A stretch of 64,000 nt of DNA from positions 21,096,718 through 21,160,717 of the forward strand of contig OX243817.1 in the NCBI GenBank assembly GCA_945859605.1, given 5' to 3'. Under the pieces are notes generated by a model. It searched no databases. It saw only the letters and a program-made list of their open reading frames with translations, and was not told where the DNA came from. The stretch comes from Lumbricus rubellus. Its lineage: Eukaryota; Annelida; Clitellata; Crassiclitellata; Lumbricidae. The position numbers and the translations under genes were made by a program. Of the stretch, positions 1-11,500 are shown one piece after another (the first letter of the stretch is position 1; each line of letters starts with the position of its first letter).

Positions 1-1
1 T

Positions 2-790
2 ACAATGACTGGCGACTTGTTCTTAAACGTTGGCTCCGATCGTCTGCGTTCAATGGGTTGTAAGGACTTGAGAGGAGAAAATAAAGAATTCACTATTTTC
101 TTAGGTAGTATACGAAATAAACTACAATGTTCGTTAAACAATCCTATTACATTACAATCGACGGATGGATTTCTATGCAAAATAGGTGTAGAAAATATAA
201 TGAGAATCGGTAGAGCGTCTAACGATCGTAAAATCGACGTTTATCAAAATATCCTAATGAATAGTAATAATATCAACGATTTAAGCGATCCTCTTTCAGC
301 TCAAGATGCTGCTACAAAGAATTACGTCGATAAATCTCTGAAAAAGTGTCGTGTTGGGTATATTCCTCCCTTGGAAGATGATGTAAGTGTAACAGGATTC
401 GTTGCTAGCGCTGGTTCTTGTTCTTCCGGAAGCAAAGCCTACCATGCTTTCACTAATCTCACCGATGATGTGAACGCAGCTTGGATTCCAGGTAAAGGTA
501 TGTTTACTTGGTTACAAATTAAATGTCCTGAGCCAGTTAAAATTTGGAGAATTGCGTTTAAAAGCGAATATATAGGTGATTTAATTTTAACCGCTAGCAA
601 TGATGGAGCAATGTTTGTACCCATATCATCACGTCTTTCTTCAACTACTTCAGAGGCTGTTCCGACATTTTATGATATTATTATGCCTATGGATGCGTAT
701 CAATATTATAGAGTTGCAGTAGTGACAAAGTATGATGATCATCCTCTACGAGGGATTCAGGTAATGCAATTATATGTATACGATGACTAA
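2..790 (+). CDS. Tail-fibre-like protein with discoidin-like C-terminus (5' partial)
   Basis: The frame is open through the left edge; the ATG at 5 is internal, because the same MTGDL motif sits at residue 111 of the next gene. About 263 residues are visible. Counting from that ATG, residues 1-55 are a module shared with the downstream gene, 91-110 carry the connector DPLSAQDAATKNYVDK, and 118-261 look like an F5/8-type-C (discoidin, galactose-binding-like) domain with an AAW...W core and a later ASNDG. MTGDL and DAATKxYVD repeats are established hallmarks of phage tail fibres and short-tail trimeric adhesins, so a trimeric shaft with a C-terminal binding head is inferred. No intron is apparent. 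The gene ends TAA/TCT only 30 bp before the next ATG, which is unusually compact for this genome. It could belong to an integrated large DNA virus or Polinton-like element, or be host-adopted; no capsid or polymerase gene is in view. Confidence 0.62.
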   Translation, partial: TMTGDLFLNVGSDRLRSMGCKDLRGENKEFTIFLGSIRNKLQCSLNNPITLQSTDGFLCKIGVENIMRIGRASNDRKIDVYQNILMNSNNINDLSDPLSAQDAATKNYVDKSLKKCRVGYIPPLEDDVSVTGFVASAGSCSSGSKAYHAFTNLTDDVNAAWIPGKGMFTWLQIKCPEPVKIWRIAFKSEYIGDLILTASNDGAMFVPISSRLSSTTSEAVPTFYDIIMPMDAYQYYRVAVVTKYDDHPLRGIQVMQLYVYDD

Positions 791-820
791 TCTGCATTAA
801 AAATTATTATTATATATAAA
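791..820 (+). promoter_or_regulatory. AT-rich spacer between the two fibre-like genes
   Basis: The 30 bp between the two frames are almost pure A/T, with TATATAAA ending one base before the second ATG. So short a spacer leaves no room for an ordinary animal promoter with a 5' UTR. Either the genes share a transcript, or initiation happens at the start codon itself, as in some cytoplasmic DNA viruses. This is inference from spacing only. Confidence 0.25.
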
Positions 821-1894
821 ATGCCTGTCGATAAATTCGGTCACACCGATGTTGGTTCATCACAAAGAGTAATCGCTGGAGGTGTTACTCTTAGTCAAAT
901 AAATGCCAGTTTCCTCCGATTGGATGGGGTAAATCCGGCGACTGGAAATCTAAAAATGGGTGGTCACAAAATTAAAGGACTGCCCACAACGAAGCCTTTG
1001 ACAGCAGGAATGGATGAGGCCTTAAGTTGGGGTCAAGCCATTGATTTGATAACGAATCACGACGATTCTCCGTCCAACGATAATCATTTGACGAATAAGA
1101 AATACGTTGATGAACAAGTTACATTGAAGGTGTCTAAAACTGGTGATACCATGACTGGTGATCTAATCTTAAACGTTGGCTCCGATCGTCTGCGTTCAAT
1201 GGGTTGTAAGGACTTGAGAGGAGAAAATAAAGAATTCACTATTTTCTTAGGTAGTATACGAAATAAACTACAATGTTCGTTAAACAATCCTATTACATTA
1301 CAATCGATGGATGGATTTCGTTTTAGAATAAACAATGAAATCATGTTAGAGATGGTTAAGTCACTCGATGGCACTCCTCCGTCTAAAATAAATGTGTATA
1401 AGTCCATCTTTATGCATGATGCTTACATTACAGGACTACACGAACCCAACAACGCCAGCGATGCAGCTACGAAGCAGTATGTAGATTCTATCTCAATCGG
1501 TCCCGCGCTTAGCATTCATTCTTTAACTTGGCAATTCTTAATCGCTAAAACTCACACAAGAGTTACTTTCGATAGTGTAAGATTCAAAACCGATGGTGTT
1601 ATAAGTGCGGGAATGACCCGTTTCACTCCCGGTAAAGCCGGATACTATTTCGTTTCGACGTACATAGAATTTGGTAACAGTAGTACCGCTCCTGGTAACG
1701 TCTACCTGTATAGAAATGGGGCGAATTACATGCAAATTGCGGGCGGAGGGGGAACGGGAGCTGCGTTTAACAATTCAACCGGTAGTTGCATAATTTTCGT
1801 AACCAATACCGATTTTCTCGAGATATTCGCTTATTCGCACATCGCACTAAATATATTAGCTAGAGACTTTTCGGCAGTATTCTTACGACCTTAA
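821..1894 (+). CDS. Tail-fibre-like protein with C1q/TNF-like C-terminus, 357 aa
   Basis: Complete intronless frame starting at the first ATG after an AT-rich 30-bp spacer. Residues 30-58 hold a first fibre repeat (GNLKMGGHKIKGLP), 90-100 a TNKKYVDEQV connector, 111-118 MTGDLILN, and 213-222 DAATKQYVDS. Residues 230-357 resemble a C1q/TNF jelly-roll: FTPGKAGYYFVSTYIEF followed by VYLYRNG and a hydrophobic final strand ending FSAVFLRP. The first part matches phage tail-fibre architecture; the last part is a receptor-binding fold common in animals and also used by viral fibres. No signal peptide or membrane segment is visible. Residues 117-166 are nearly identical at DNA level to the preceding gene, while both flanks and the head domain differ. 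An intracellular or virion structural protein is inferred, with a trimeric fibre most likely. Function is not demonstrated. Confidence 0.65.
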   Translation: MPVDKFGHTDVGSSQRVIAGGVTLSQINASFLRLDGVNPATGNLKMGGHKIKGLPTTKPLTAGMDEALSWGQAIDLITNHDDSPSNDNHLTNKKYVDEQVTLKVSKTGDTMTGDLILNVGSDRLRSMGCKDLRGENKEFTIFLGSIRNKLQCSLNNPITLQSMDGFRFRINNEIMLEMVKSLDGTPPSKINVYKSIFMHDAYITGLHEPNNASDAATKQYVDSISIGPALSIHSLTWQFLIAKTHTRVTFDSVRFKTDGVISAGMTRFTPGKAGYYFVSTYIEFGNSSTAPGNVYLYRNGANYMQIAGGGGTGAAFNNSTGSCIIFVTNTDFLEIFAYSHIALNILARDFSAVFLRP

Positions 1895-1913
1895 TTTCCT
1901 TGCTGATCGAAAT

Positions 1914-1919
1914 AATAAA
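1914..1919 (+). promoter_or_regulatory. AATAAA poly(A) signal after the fibre-like genes
   Basis: AATAAA lies 20 bp after the stop codon at 1894. The same 15 bp appear again at 2115-2129 as the target-site duplication of a SINE, so the signal now exists twice. Confidence 0.45.
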
Positions 1920-1923
1920 AGAC

Positions 1924-2114
1924 TTCCAAAGGGCGGTGACCAATCCTCTCCCTCGCCGTCTCATCATCCACTGACCGTGTACTCATCATAGCTGAGTCGG
2001 CTAGAGGAACAGAAATCTCGTTACAAATTTCTGCCCCGGCGGGGAATTGAACCCCCGACCTCTTGGTCGACAGTCCAGCGCGCTATCCACTGTACTACCG
2101 AGCACCCCCCTCAG
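1924..2114 (-). mobile_element. tRNA-derived SINE with 15-bp target duplication
   Basis: Read on the minus strand, positions 2107 to about 2033 have an A-box (TAGTACAGTGG), a B-box (GGTTCAATTCC) and a loop with GTC in the anticodon position, but the anticodon stem is mismatched, so this is a SINE head and not a working tRNA. A unique body follows towards 1924. Direct repeats GAAATAATAAAAGAC at 1909-1923 and 2115-2129 are a clean 15-bp target-site duplication, the mark of LINE-type retrotransposition. Confidence 0.75.
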
Positions 2115-2156
2115 GAAATAATAAAAGACATCCAGAAGCGAAGATTAACTACTACT

Positions 2157-2440
2157 GACCGGACTCACACCGGGCCAAACCTCAGCCCCCTTCTCCGCCA
2201 GCCCGGACTCAACACCCTTCTCCCGCCAGACCGGACTCACACCGGGCCAAACCTCAGCCCCCCTTCTCCGCCAGCCCGGACTCAACACCCTTCTCCCGCC
2301 AGACTGGACTCACACCGGGCCAAACCTCAGCCCCCCTTCTCCGCCAGCCCGGACTCAACACCCTTCTCCCTCCAGACCGGACTCACACCGGGCCAAACCT
2401 CAGCCCCCTTCTCCGCCAGCCCGGACTCACACCGGTCCGG
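2157..2440. repeat. GC-rich tandem repeat, four copies of 72-73 bp
   Basis: Units starting GACCGGACTCACACCGGGCC (third copy GACTGG) occur at 2157, 2229, 2302 and 2375. They contain CTCAGCCCCC and CTTCTCCGCCAG blocks and differ by single bases. Much richer in C and G than the rest of the window. No coding frame is conserved between copies. Confidence 0.8.
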
Positions 2441-2612
2441 ACCTTAGTCCCCTTGCCCCCTCGCAGACCTCAGCCCCATTTCCCCCCCCCGCCGCCTCGG
2501 ACCTCCAGCCCCCTTCCTTTCGCTAGCCCGGGCTCAAACTGGTCCGGATCTCAGCCCATTCCTCCGCCAGTTCGAACCCTCCAGTCCTCTTCCAGACACG
2601 TCCGGTTCTCTG

Positions 2613-2790
2613 ACCGGTCGGTACCTCAACCCCCTGCTCCGCCATCGCGGATCTCGGCTCCTTTCCCCGCAAGACCGGTTCGGACCTCAGACCGGTCGGT
2701 ACCTCAACCTCCTGCCCCTCCATCGCGGATCTCGGCTCCTTTTCCCCGCAGGACCGGTTCGGACCTCAGACCGGCCCGGACCTCAGCCCT
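2613..2790. repeat. GC-rich tandem repeat, 78-bp unit, two copies and a part
   Basis: ACCGGTCGGTACCTCAAC starts at 2613 and 2691, each followed by an ATCGCGGATCTCGGCTCC block. Related in style to the 72-bp array just upstream. A proline-rich frame across 2453-2812 is a by-product of this composition. Confidence 0.7.
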
Positions 2791-2812
2791 CTGTCTCCTG
2801 CAGCTCCATTAG

Positions 2813-3726
2813 GGTATGAATAAGAGGACTGTGTGCATGCTAAATTACTAATATTGAGTCGCAGAGAGAGTCGATGTCCGGGAGTCGAGCCCAGTCGCAA
2901 TTGATGTCTCACGTGAGTCGATGTAGGCCTATGACCGTCCGCCGCAGTTGAGGTCCGAAAATATGATAATAATAATAACTTTTAAGCCGATACATGGACA
3001 TTCATTGCTTTTTGCTTTGGGATGAGGCTGAGTCACATTTAGGGGCTTAGCCCCCTAAGTTCTCCTCTGGTGCCGCCAATGGCATAAACATCTACACTAT
3101 GATAATATAGTTGATTTCGTTGCCGTTGATCATTGCCTAGTTTACTCATTACGAAGTAAGCCGTTTTAGACATTTTCAGCTTTTTGGTTTGGGGGGGCTG
3201 AGCCACGTTTAGGGGGGCTTAGCCCCCCTAGCCCCCCCCTGGCGCCGCCACTGGTTCCCCCCCCACTGCTGAAATCTCCCGTACACCTATCGGCCCAGAG
3301 CAGAAATGGCGGCTGGCACCTTTTCAATCTCCAATCGCCGTCGTTTAGCGGCTTTAGCCTACTCAGTATAGAAGTAGGGCGAGGGGCGCTATATAAATGC
3401 TCTGAAATGAATGAATGAACGAAGAAGGCGCTCTGACTGTTTCTTTTTCCTCGCGAAGACAGATAGGCCTACTTAGTTGCTTACGACTTGTGTTAGGAAA
3501 ATTAAGCACCGCTAGTGAAAGATATCATTAGCAGTAGGCCTACTAGTAGGCCTATAGCATTGGTAACTTAACTTATTCACATTATTATCATCATTATTAT
3601 TATCCTTTTTTCTAAGGCGTAGGCCTACATCTGATTGATTGCGTTTGTAACTTTGTAGAGGCGCCTTGTAACGGCATGTGCTGTGTTACGGCGCCATAGA
3701 AATTGTCGTCGTCGTCGTCGTCACCG
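2813..3726. other. Intergenic stretch with MITE and SINE fragments
   Basis: No gene is seen. Two related fragments at about 3000-3085 and 3170-3260 end in TGGCGCCGCCACTGG or a close variant (hAT-MITE ends). At about 3370-3420 there is a SINE tail (GGGGCGCTATATAAATGCTC followed by GAATGAATGA). Confidence 0.5.
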
Positions 3727-3796
3727 CCACCGCCACCACCACCACCACCACCACCACCACCACCACCACCACCACCACCACCACCACCACCACCAC
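3727..3796. repeat. (CAC)n microsatellite
   Basis: Almost pure CAC triplets, continued at 4073-4084 on the other side of an inserted MITE. Confidence 0.85.
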
Positions 3797-4072
3797 CATG
3801 GGCGGAAACCTAGGGGTGACAGGGGGGACGGTCCCCCAACGGAGGTGTTAGGGGACGGCCCATGCATTTGTCCCTCCCCAATCTTTGAGCGTGAAGACTA
3901 AAAAAAAGGTCATCGACTTTTTTGGGCGGTGAAAAAAGAATATTTTCTTGACTTTTCGGCCAGATGACGCGAGATTTTTTGGTCATCTGGGCGAAAGGTC
4001 AAAAAAATCTCGCGTCTTTCCTTCGGCCACTCGTTCGTCCCCCTCAAGTCTCCGCCCAGGTTTCCGCCTATG
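3797..4072. mobile_element. hAT-like MITE inserted in a CAC repeat
   Basis: Ends are CATGGGCGGAAACCT and its inverted match AGGTTTCCGCCTATG. The 8-bp sequence ACCACCAC lies directly on both sides (3789-3796 and 4073-4080), as expected for hAT, though it is also the repeat unit of the host site. The centre contains AGGTCATC and GGTCATC blocks around A/T runs, shared with other MITEs in the window. It has no coding capacity. Confidence 0.65.
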
Positions 4073-5867
4073 ACCACCACCACCATCGGTTGGTAGAGAT
4101 GATATATAAGGGGGAGAATTGGCCATTGCCTTCAAAAATAATATCGTGGCTAAGAAAACAGTAGGCTAGGCGGCAGCTTAAAACTTTATGCCAATGGCTG
4201 TCTCAGTGTCTCAAGCTAGTTCAAAGGAACTGTTCCTCTTCTCCCTCTTCATAGGTATGACAGCCACAGGCCTACAGTGGCCTACTAATAGGCCTAGGGC
4301 CTGCGTGACACTCGTGCCAGTATAAGCCTACTATTATAGGCCTATACCTACAAAATAATATAGATGCTCACGGCAACTAAGAACAGGATAGCCTATAAAG
4401 TTCTAACATGCCATGACAGGCCAATATCCCAACTCGAGATTTCCCAAAAATAGGCCAGTGACCTACACTTTAACTTCTTTTTTGCATGTGTTCATTGTGC
4501 TGTGATAGAAGCCTGTGATCTCAACCTAGTTATTCAGTAAATCCAATACAAACCAGTTCTTGCTTTGTGCGGGTGATTAATTGTCTCGTGCACGGTAAAA
4601 AAATCAGAGCCTTGAAAAGAGAGAACATGCAGGGCTCCAGGCGAAGCCATAAGTTTACATAATATAGCTATAGGCCTACACATTAACACAATCTACTTTT
4701 TGTGCCAGTGGTAGCCTAGGCCTACAATAAAGTACATGCAAAAAAGTATACCGGTAGTCAACCCACAGACCTTGAAACACAACCATACAGTCCATACGTC
4801 GTTGCACACGTGAGCTTTTTATATGTCGAAATCTGGGCTTTGATTATCTTCGTAACTTTTACGAGCATCTTCAGACATGCTGTCTATCTAAACTACTTCC
4901 GAATTCTGGTCTCTACGGGGCGTCGCTCCCTCGAAATTTATCCACACGTCGACGTAATTACAACTGTGCTCTTGACTGTAAACAGGCTAGCTTACAGAGT
5001 AACTTACAATTGATAGTCTGCTAAAAACATTGTAATAAAACTCCGATAAAGTTGAGAAAACAAACCGATAAGAAAGTTACATAACTCGACCGGATAAATG
5101 AATGTTCAGGGTCGTCTACACCAAATCCTTTAAAACCCGATTCAAGGCAATCTGGAGCATAATGAGCATTGTGAACCTATGGACTTAGATCCATCAAAAA
5201 TGGATTACGTCAATAAATTTTACGACAGGCGTTTTAGTGTTAGTCTGCATAGGTGTAAAGCTATTTAATTAATTAATGTGTCCCAGTTTTGGACTAGTCC
5301 TGGATTTAAATTAATTCAATTGTGTTTTTTGCATTCATTCATCCAGGTCAACCCTTTGTCGGGCGCGGTGGTGTAGGTCTAGCGGTGGTGTTCGGTGCCT
5401 TGGAACGCCTTCACTGACGTCCCTGTTGTATAACCACATAAGACGCTACAGACGCTCTCTCACCTGTAATCAAAATGTAGGTGACACTGAGGCTGGTGGT
5501 GATGGTTGTGGTGGTGGTGATGATGTTATGGGCGTAACTTGTAACGTAAAAGTGGTGGTGACTATTTTTTGGACTTTGGCTCACAACTTCTCAGCTCCCT
5601 TCTTTTCCTCGGCCTTGGTGTGCAGAGTGCAGACGCAAGCAAACGGGGAAGCCAATGCCAAGAGGAGACGAGGTGGCAGAGAAAGGTATAAAGTTGATAA
5701 CTTCTTTAAAGATGAATTCAAAACGAAGCCCTGTGCTTTGTGACAGTATCCTGCACTTGTGTAATGCAAGAGCATCACACAGAGGATTAATGTTGAGTCA
5801 ATCCAACTGACGTTGTTAATTTCATTAGTATAAAGAATCTCATAAATTGCTATGCACATAATATGTA

Positions 5868-6060
5868 TAATCAGGCTTTAAAGTGTGGCTGGACGGTTAT
5901 GGACGGCGTCCATGCACTTATTTTAAAATCTGAAAGCCTTCCCAGTTTCCACCACTTAATTATTGACCAGCACAGCCTGGAAAGGTAAGGGGCGTCCAGG
6001 CACTTCTCTTGGAAAGATAAGGGGTGTCCAGGCACTTTTTTACACACTTTACGCACTGTG
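5868..6060. repeat. Dispersed repeat, second copy near 35.9-36.07 kb
   Basis: The stretch with GGACGGCGTCCATGCACTTA reappears inverted at about 35985-36070 with few changes, inside a cyclase intron. GACCAGCACAGCCTG, downstream, also has a counterpart near 35965. Neither copy shows terminal repeats, and the family is not recognised. Confidence 0.5.
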
Positions 6061-6106
6061 TATAAGGTAATTTTGCAGCAAAATAAAAATAGCCTGTCAT
6101 AAAATC

Positions 6107-6112
6107 TTTATT
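6107..6112 (-). promoter_or_regulatory. Possible poly(A) signal of the dsRNA-binding gene
   Basis: AATAAA on the minus strand, about 2.4 kb after the stop codon at 8525. I saw no nearer canonical signal, so the region 6113-8524 may be a long 3' UTR. Variant signals were not ruled out. Confidence 0.25.
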
Positions 6113-6764
6113 TGGTTATGCAACACACTAAAGTAAAATGTGGAAAAAAACACGTCAACATTTCACTAATACTATGCAGCAATAAAATCATAAAAGTAAC
6201 AAAATAGCAAGAACATCGAATCTGAGCAGAAAACTAGAAATCTTATAAACACAACCTCAAAGCTCACTAAAACAAATTAGAAAATTAAATTTATAAATCC
6301 ATGCACGAACAATAATTATGCCACAATTATAACTATACAGCTGATTTTGGTTACAACACCTTTGAAATTTACTCATATGGAATTGAACACGCAATTTAAT
6401 AGGTCAAAATCATGAGGACGTATACCACAAAGGAGTACGACAAAACAAAAACTGCAAATAATATTTCAAGAACAGCACGTAAAACAGCTGGGACAAAAAA
6501 TTACACCGCAACATTATATCCAGTGAACAGCAGACAATGACACAAGCAGCAGCAAGGAGGAAGTAATTATTTTGAATATAAAATACCGCATACTATGCCA
6601 AATACAAGCATAAAGCAAGACACAGAAAAAATAAACAGGACCACAAGTATCAGTAACAGAGATAGGAATACAAGCAGTGGGTTGCATACCAATAAACATT
6701 AGCAAGCTCCCGGAGTAAAAGTCCCGGAAACAGAAACCCCAAACACATAAAAGAAAAGCATTAA

Positions 6765-6839
6765 CTCTTTCCCGCCAGATCGGGTCGCGGGTGACCCGAT
6801 TAACCCAATAGGTATCGGAACAATTCCGGTGGGAATGGG
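6765..6839. mobile_element. 75-bp TTAA-flanked micro-MITE
   Basis: Imperfect inverted ends (CTCTTTCCCGCCAGA against TCCGGTGGGAATGGG) lie between TTAA at 6761-6764 and 6840-6843. TTAA duplications are typical of piggyBac and Kolobok families. A second element of nearly the same size lies at 57711-57784. Confidence 0.5.
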
Positions 6840-6843
6840 TTAA

Positions 6844-8524
6844 ACAACAGCTAGCAGATTAACAGTAACTTGCTAACATTTGTCAAGATAGCAAAAGCAT
6901 TACTACATTGGTATGTGACAGTTTAACATCAATGAGCATAGGAATTTATAGATTTCAACTGCCATCTAGATTGATATCCCACTTCGTATACACGTGTCAC
7001 TAATGTCCAATAACCAGTGTTTAATCCTGTCCCCCTGTTTTGAGGGGAATTGAGGTTTCTGGGGGTTGGGAAAACGGTCATTTTGGAGTTTCTGATGGCC
7101 TTTTTAGTTTTTCTCCCAAAATTTTCCAAAAACATAGCAATATCGGTACAATGTAACACGTCTACATTTTTTTCTAGGTTGGGAAAGGGAAATTTTTCGT
7201 GTAGCTTTTTTCGTGAGGTTGGGGGGGGGGAAGAAATGGTACATTTATACATTTCAAAACAGCACAAGAAATTTTCTAGAGATGTCAATCCTGAGAGGGA
7301 AACTTCTCCCCCCAGAGACGTCTAGATTAAATACTGCCCAATAACAAAAAGAACAAAAGGAAATTCAGTGCGCTGATTGTATACAATATAGACATTTCAT
7401 GCACAATAACATTAGCAATCACTATTAGGTAGAACTGATCCTGTCAAACAATTAAAAAAACGACCCTAAGTGAAATAAAATTAGATACACCACAAACAAA
7501 ACTCCTATTAATAATCGTGTACACAAGACTCCTATTAATAATGATGCACAAGCGTGTACATTTCACCATCTCCGATTCGCATTTCTGCGTGACTTTGCAC
7601 ATGATAAAATGTTTGTAATGATAATAATAATAAAGTCATTATCTCCTTAAGCCTTGAAGATGTGTCCACATGTGTATGCCATTATCGTTTGACATTCAAA
7701 TGTGTCATTAAAAAATAAGCTTATAAAAATCAATTTAAAGTGATGGAGTTCTTCACAAATATTCTGCACACAGATACCACAGCACTATCATGCACAGGTC
7801 TAGGACATTACCATTACCTTCCCCCTGCCATTACCCCTATGGTAGTTCTTCTGTCATTACCCTTCCAGCATTTAATATAGACCTAGATTTCTGTTTACAT
7901 GTTGGTCCAGTAAACTGCACAAATTAAATGAGTACTGTTCCTTAATCACTAAATAATTAGGAACAGGGTCAAAGGCCTGCATAGAAAAATGCAATTTGAC
8001 GTTGCTGGTCCTCGTCCAGATTTCTGGCATTTTCTGACCATCCATCATTGGGAGCACTCACTAGTAAACATCGTCATTGCTCGGCAACTTGATGGCAGGG
8101 AGTAATGACCAAGGGGGTAATGTCCTGTCCTCTTCCCATTATGCAGAAAAAATGGAGAGCATTTCTACATGGCCGAGTAACCAAACAACATCCTTTAAAA
8201 CATACAAAATAAGAAACAAGAGAGAGAGAGAGTCAATGGCTACAGCACATTACTATTAACATTTACATTAAAGATTGTATTATCTTAAGCAAATCAACAT
8301 GCTTTTGTAAACAATCTCCAAAAAGCGCACAATACTAAAGTCCACGATACCGAACAATGTAAGTCAAACGGCACAGCATATACTAATCGTACAATGACAC
8401 ATACATACACTTATACATTACATATGTACAATTGTACACATTTCTACATTACTCGGCTATAGAATTTGACCATTTGAAGTTTGACGAGAAAATATTAACA
8501 GTTGAGAAATCACGAAGATACAGA
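6844..8524 (-). other. Probable 3' UTR of the dsRNA-binding protein gene
   Basis: Mostly single-copy-looking, AT-rich sequence between the stop codon at 8525 and the candidate poly(A) signal. Open frames on both strands are short and unrelated to known domains. Confidence 0.3.
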
Positions 8525-11500
8525 TCACATGTCGTCCGGGTCGATTCCGAGGTAAAGGAGCGTGTGTAGGGCAGCGCATGCGTGTGATTCGTCGACGGAC
8601 CGACCAGATCCATGACAGACGGCCACAGGCATCGTAGACAACTGCACTATGCACTGGCTCAATCCTAGGCAATCAAAGGCAAACCTTATATAATTAATTA
8701 CAAGGACCATGTATTGTCATACAATATTTATAGACCCTATGGAATATGTACAATCAGGGAAATCGTATATTATTTATTTTGAGAATTTATATAGCACCTC
8801 TTCAAGATTTCTACTCAGTATATCTACCCCTAGCCCCTAACCCAAACTATAACCTGACCTTAACCATTAGGTGTAACCTATATCCTAATCCTACATTTTC
8901 AGGATAGGTCCTATATAAACACACCCTGATCATACAAATTCCCTGAATTTTCAGGGAATATAATACATGTTATACCCTGGCGATACACATTTCATGTAAC
9001 ACATGTATGATAGTGAACAAACTTTTTGTTATTGCACTGATAAAATAGCTGGCATCAAGTATTTTCATCCGCAATTACTGCAAATACAGACTTTTTAAAA
9101 AACCATATGCTTTAATTAAATTTGATTTAATTCCAAAAAAGTTAAAAATACCAAAACCTCAAATTCAGTGGGGTCCTACTCATTATGCAAGTCAGAATTA
9201 TTAAGTAAAAATATAGCCATAGTAATTACACATTAAAACAGAGCAAATCGTAAATTTTAAGGATGATAAGAACATAATATTTATTATATTATACATAGGG
9301 TACTCTACAGGAGCTTGCTTAAAAATAAACACGGTACTTTTTTTAAAATCTCATTTCATTTCACCCTGCAACCATGTTGTGGCTTGACAACCTGATTATA
9401 TAAATGAATATAATATATATATATATATAAAAATTATATATATATAAATTATATATGCATAATTGTATATGTATAACTTAATATAGCTTCACAAGTTTTA
9501 TATGCAGAACAGAAAATATCCAGTTAGTTCATTGAGATTAAATATTTGTTTAGCAGCCTTCACGGTTATCTACTCTACCCTGACTAAAGAGAACAGTTCT
9601 AAGGTTGGCATAAAACAGGGTGTCAAAGGCATTGGACAGCAAGCAGAGACCCATGAAGCCCCCCCCCCCACATCACAAACTGCTGGGTCAGCAACATTTA
9701 ATTCACCTGTGTCTGTTGGCTCTGGAAGGTCAACGTACGTCACTTCGAACTTCAGTTCATCCGACAGTTCTTGCAGCAGATCGCAGTACGTTGGGACTTG
9801 CTTCAGAGGTTTCGTCGCTGTGTAGCTGGTGCCGCCTGGTGTAGTGACTTGACTTGATGGCTTCCTGCCTTCTTTCAGCGCTTGGTAAGCAGATCTGATG
9901 TCACTCTGTGGCTGAGCAAATGCGAAGAAAGAAAGAAAATGAGCGTTCAAGCAAAGATTGAACTTCAAACTGCGTCACTAAACAATATTGCACTCAGATG
10001 ACGTTTAGAGTATGATTTTGGGCCCATCTTTCTTTGACGAGTTTTCCAACATCCATCATGAATATAATTTAAAATGAAATTTTCGCCGTAGTTATTAATT
10101 GCAACGGAATTTTACGTTCGCACTGTTCTTAGATCTGACCTTTGCTGCTGGTACATTAACAATCAATTTCGGCATTATAAAACCAACCGCTGAACTAGAA
10201 TAAACAAAGTAATATTTCAAATTTGAAAGTAAAAACCATATGCCACTTCAGATCAGAAAAAATAGACCAATGAATAAAACTTGGTTGAAACCGACTGTTA
10301 GAAAAACCAATTGAATTGATACTTGGTGTTAAAAGTATAAAAGTCTCACAGATTTAAAACTCAATTTAATAAAGATCATTTAAATGATGAACATAGTCCA
10401 TAAAAACCTAACGTACGATACTGAATTCATCCGTCAGACTTTTCAGTGCATCGTCTAACTGATCGGCCAAGTCATCAACTGTCAGCTGGTCTAGCATCGC
10501 AACGGCGGCTGCACGCTTCGACACCTTCTTCGTCTTTCCAACTCCTGCAGTACACATATTCATTAAAAGTTTTAGTGTATTTGTCAAAGGAATCAAGTTT
10601 ACTTAATCTAATACACAATTCAGAACAGTTTCTATTCCAAGACTAAGATCTTAATTTATCCAATATTCTTCTTGTTATCTTCTTCTGGCGCTTAGCTCTA
10701 TCGTTTATTACCCCTGGGGCATAACATGTGTGGGAGCTAGTGCATGGCTACAATTTGCAGTCTGTTCTCTTCCAGCCAAAGTTTTACTCATTTATTTATA
10801 ATAAAAAGTAATCTGTATCTATCCAACTACAAAACAAGAAGACATTGAAGAAGTGTTGCAATTCTTTAATCAAAAGTTTAGCAAGTTTCATTGCAACATA
10901 ACTTTGCAACTTAAGAATAGGCCTCACTCTATGCCTATGGACAAAGCAAGTAAAAAGAGATGAATCTGAAGTCTACACTTAGTCCAAAATATAATTTCAC
11001 ACACCAGTTTGCGTAAGCTTTAGCAGGCGAATTGTGCAGGTATATTCACGTACACCTGGAGGACCTTGCATCATTTCAAACTCGTACGTTGGAAGTGGGA
11101 GAAGTTTCTTCTGAGTCAACTCTTGCAATTCACCCACTGGATTGTTCTGCTTATCCAGGTTTACGCTACCCTCCTGCTCGATGCTGCGGCAAACAAATCA
11201 ATTTAATCCATAAGTCATTCTATAAATCCCAGCTTTAAAATACTCAAAACCGAAGTTCATTTATATCAATCCTTGCAAATTCCATTGTAAAATCCCTGCA
11301 AAGCCCCACTTGACTTCTTTTCAACATTCAATTACATCATAAACCTTTGTTTAAATCAAAACTTTACTATATTAATCCATTTGAAATACGTGCCCATAAG
11401 GTCGAAGATCCCATCATTAACACTTTAACTATGAGTTGCATTGGCCCCTCGTTCCTTTTAGTACATTCTTGTCATCAAAGTGTTAAAAACCCTTTAAAAT

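Larger units (their letters stand above)
4085..6760. other. Intergenic, no gene seen
   Basis: Many TAGGCCTA copies. A SINE head fragment lies near 5370-5420 (GGCGCGGTGGTGTAGGTCTA), and 5868-6060 is a dispersed repeat listed separately. The short open frames here show no conserved motif. Confidence 0.4.

Noticed and set aside
2033..2107. tRNA-Asp gene on the minus strand
   Set aside because: The A- and B-boxes fit but the anticodon stem is mismatched, and the sequence continues into a SINE body with target duplications.
2453..2812. Proline-rich 119-residue frame
   Set aside because: Runs through GC-rich tandem repeats with no conserved domain.
9502..9844. Plus-strand frames of 107 and 74 residues
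   Set aside because: Shadows of the minus-strand exon 9911-9707 of the dsRNA-binding protein.
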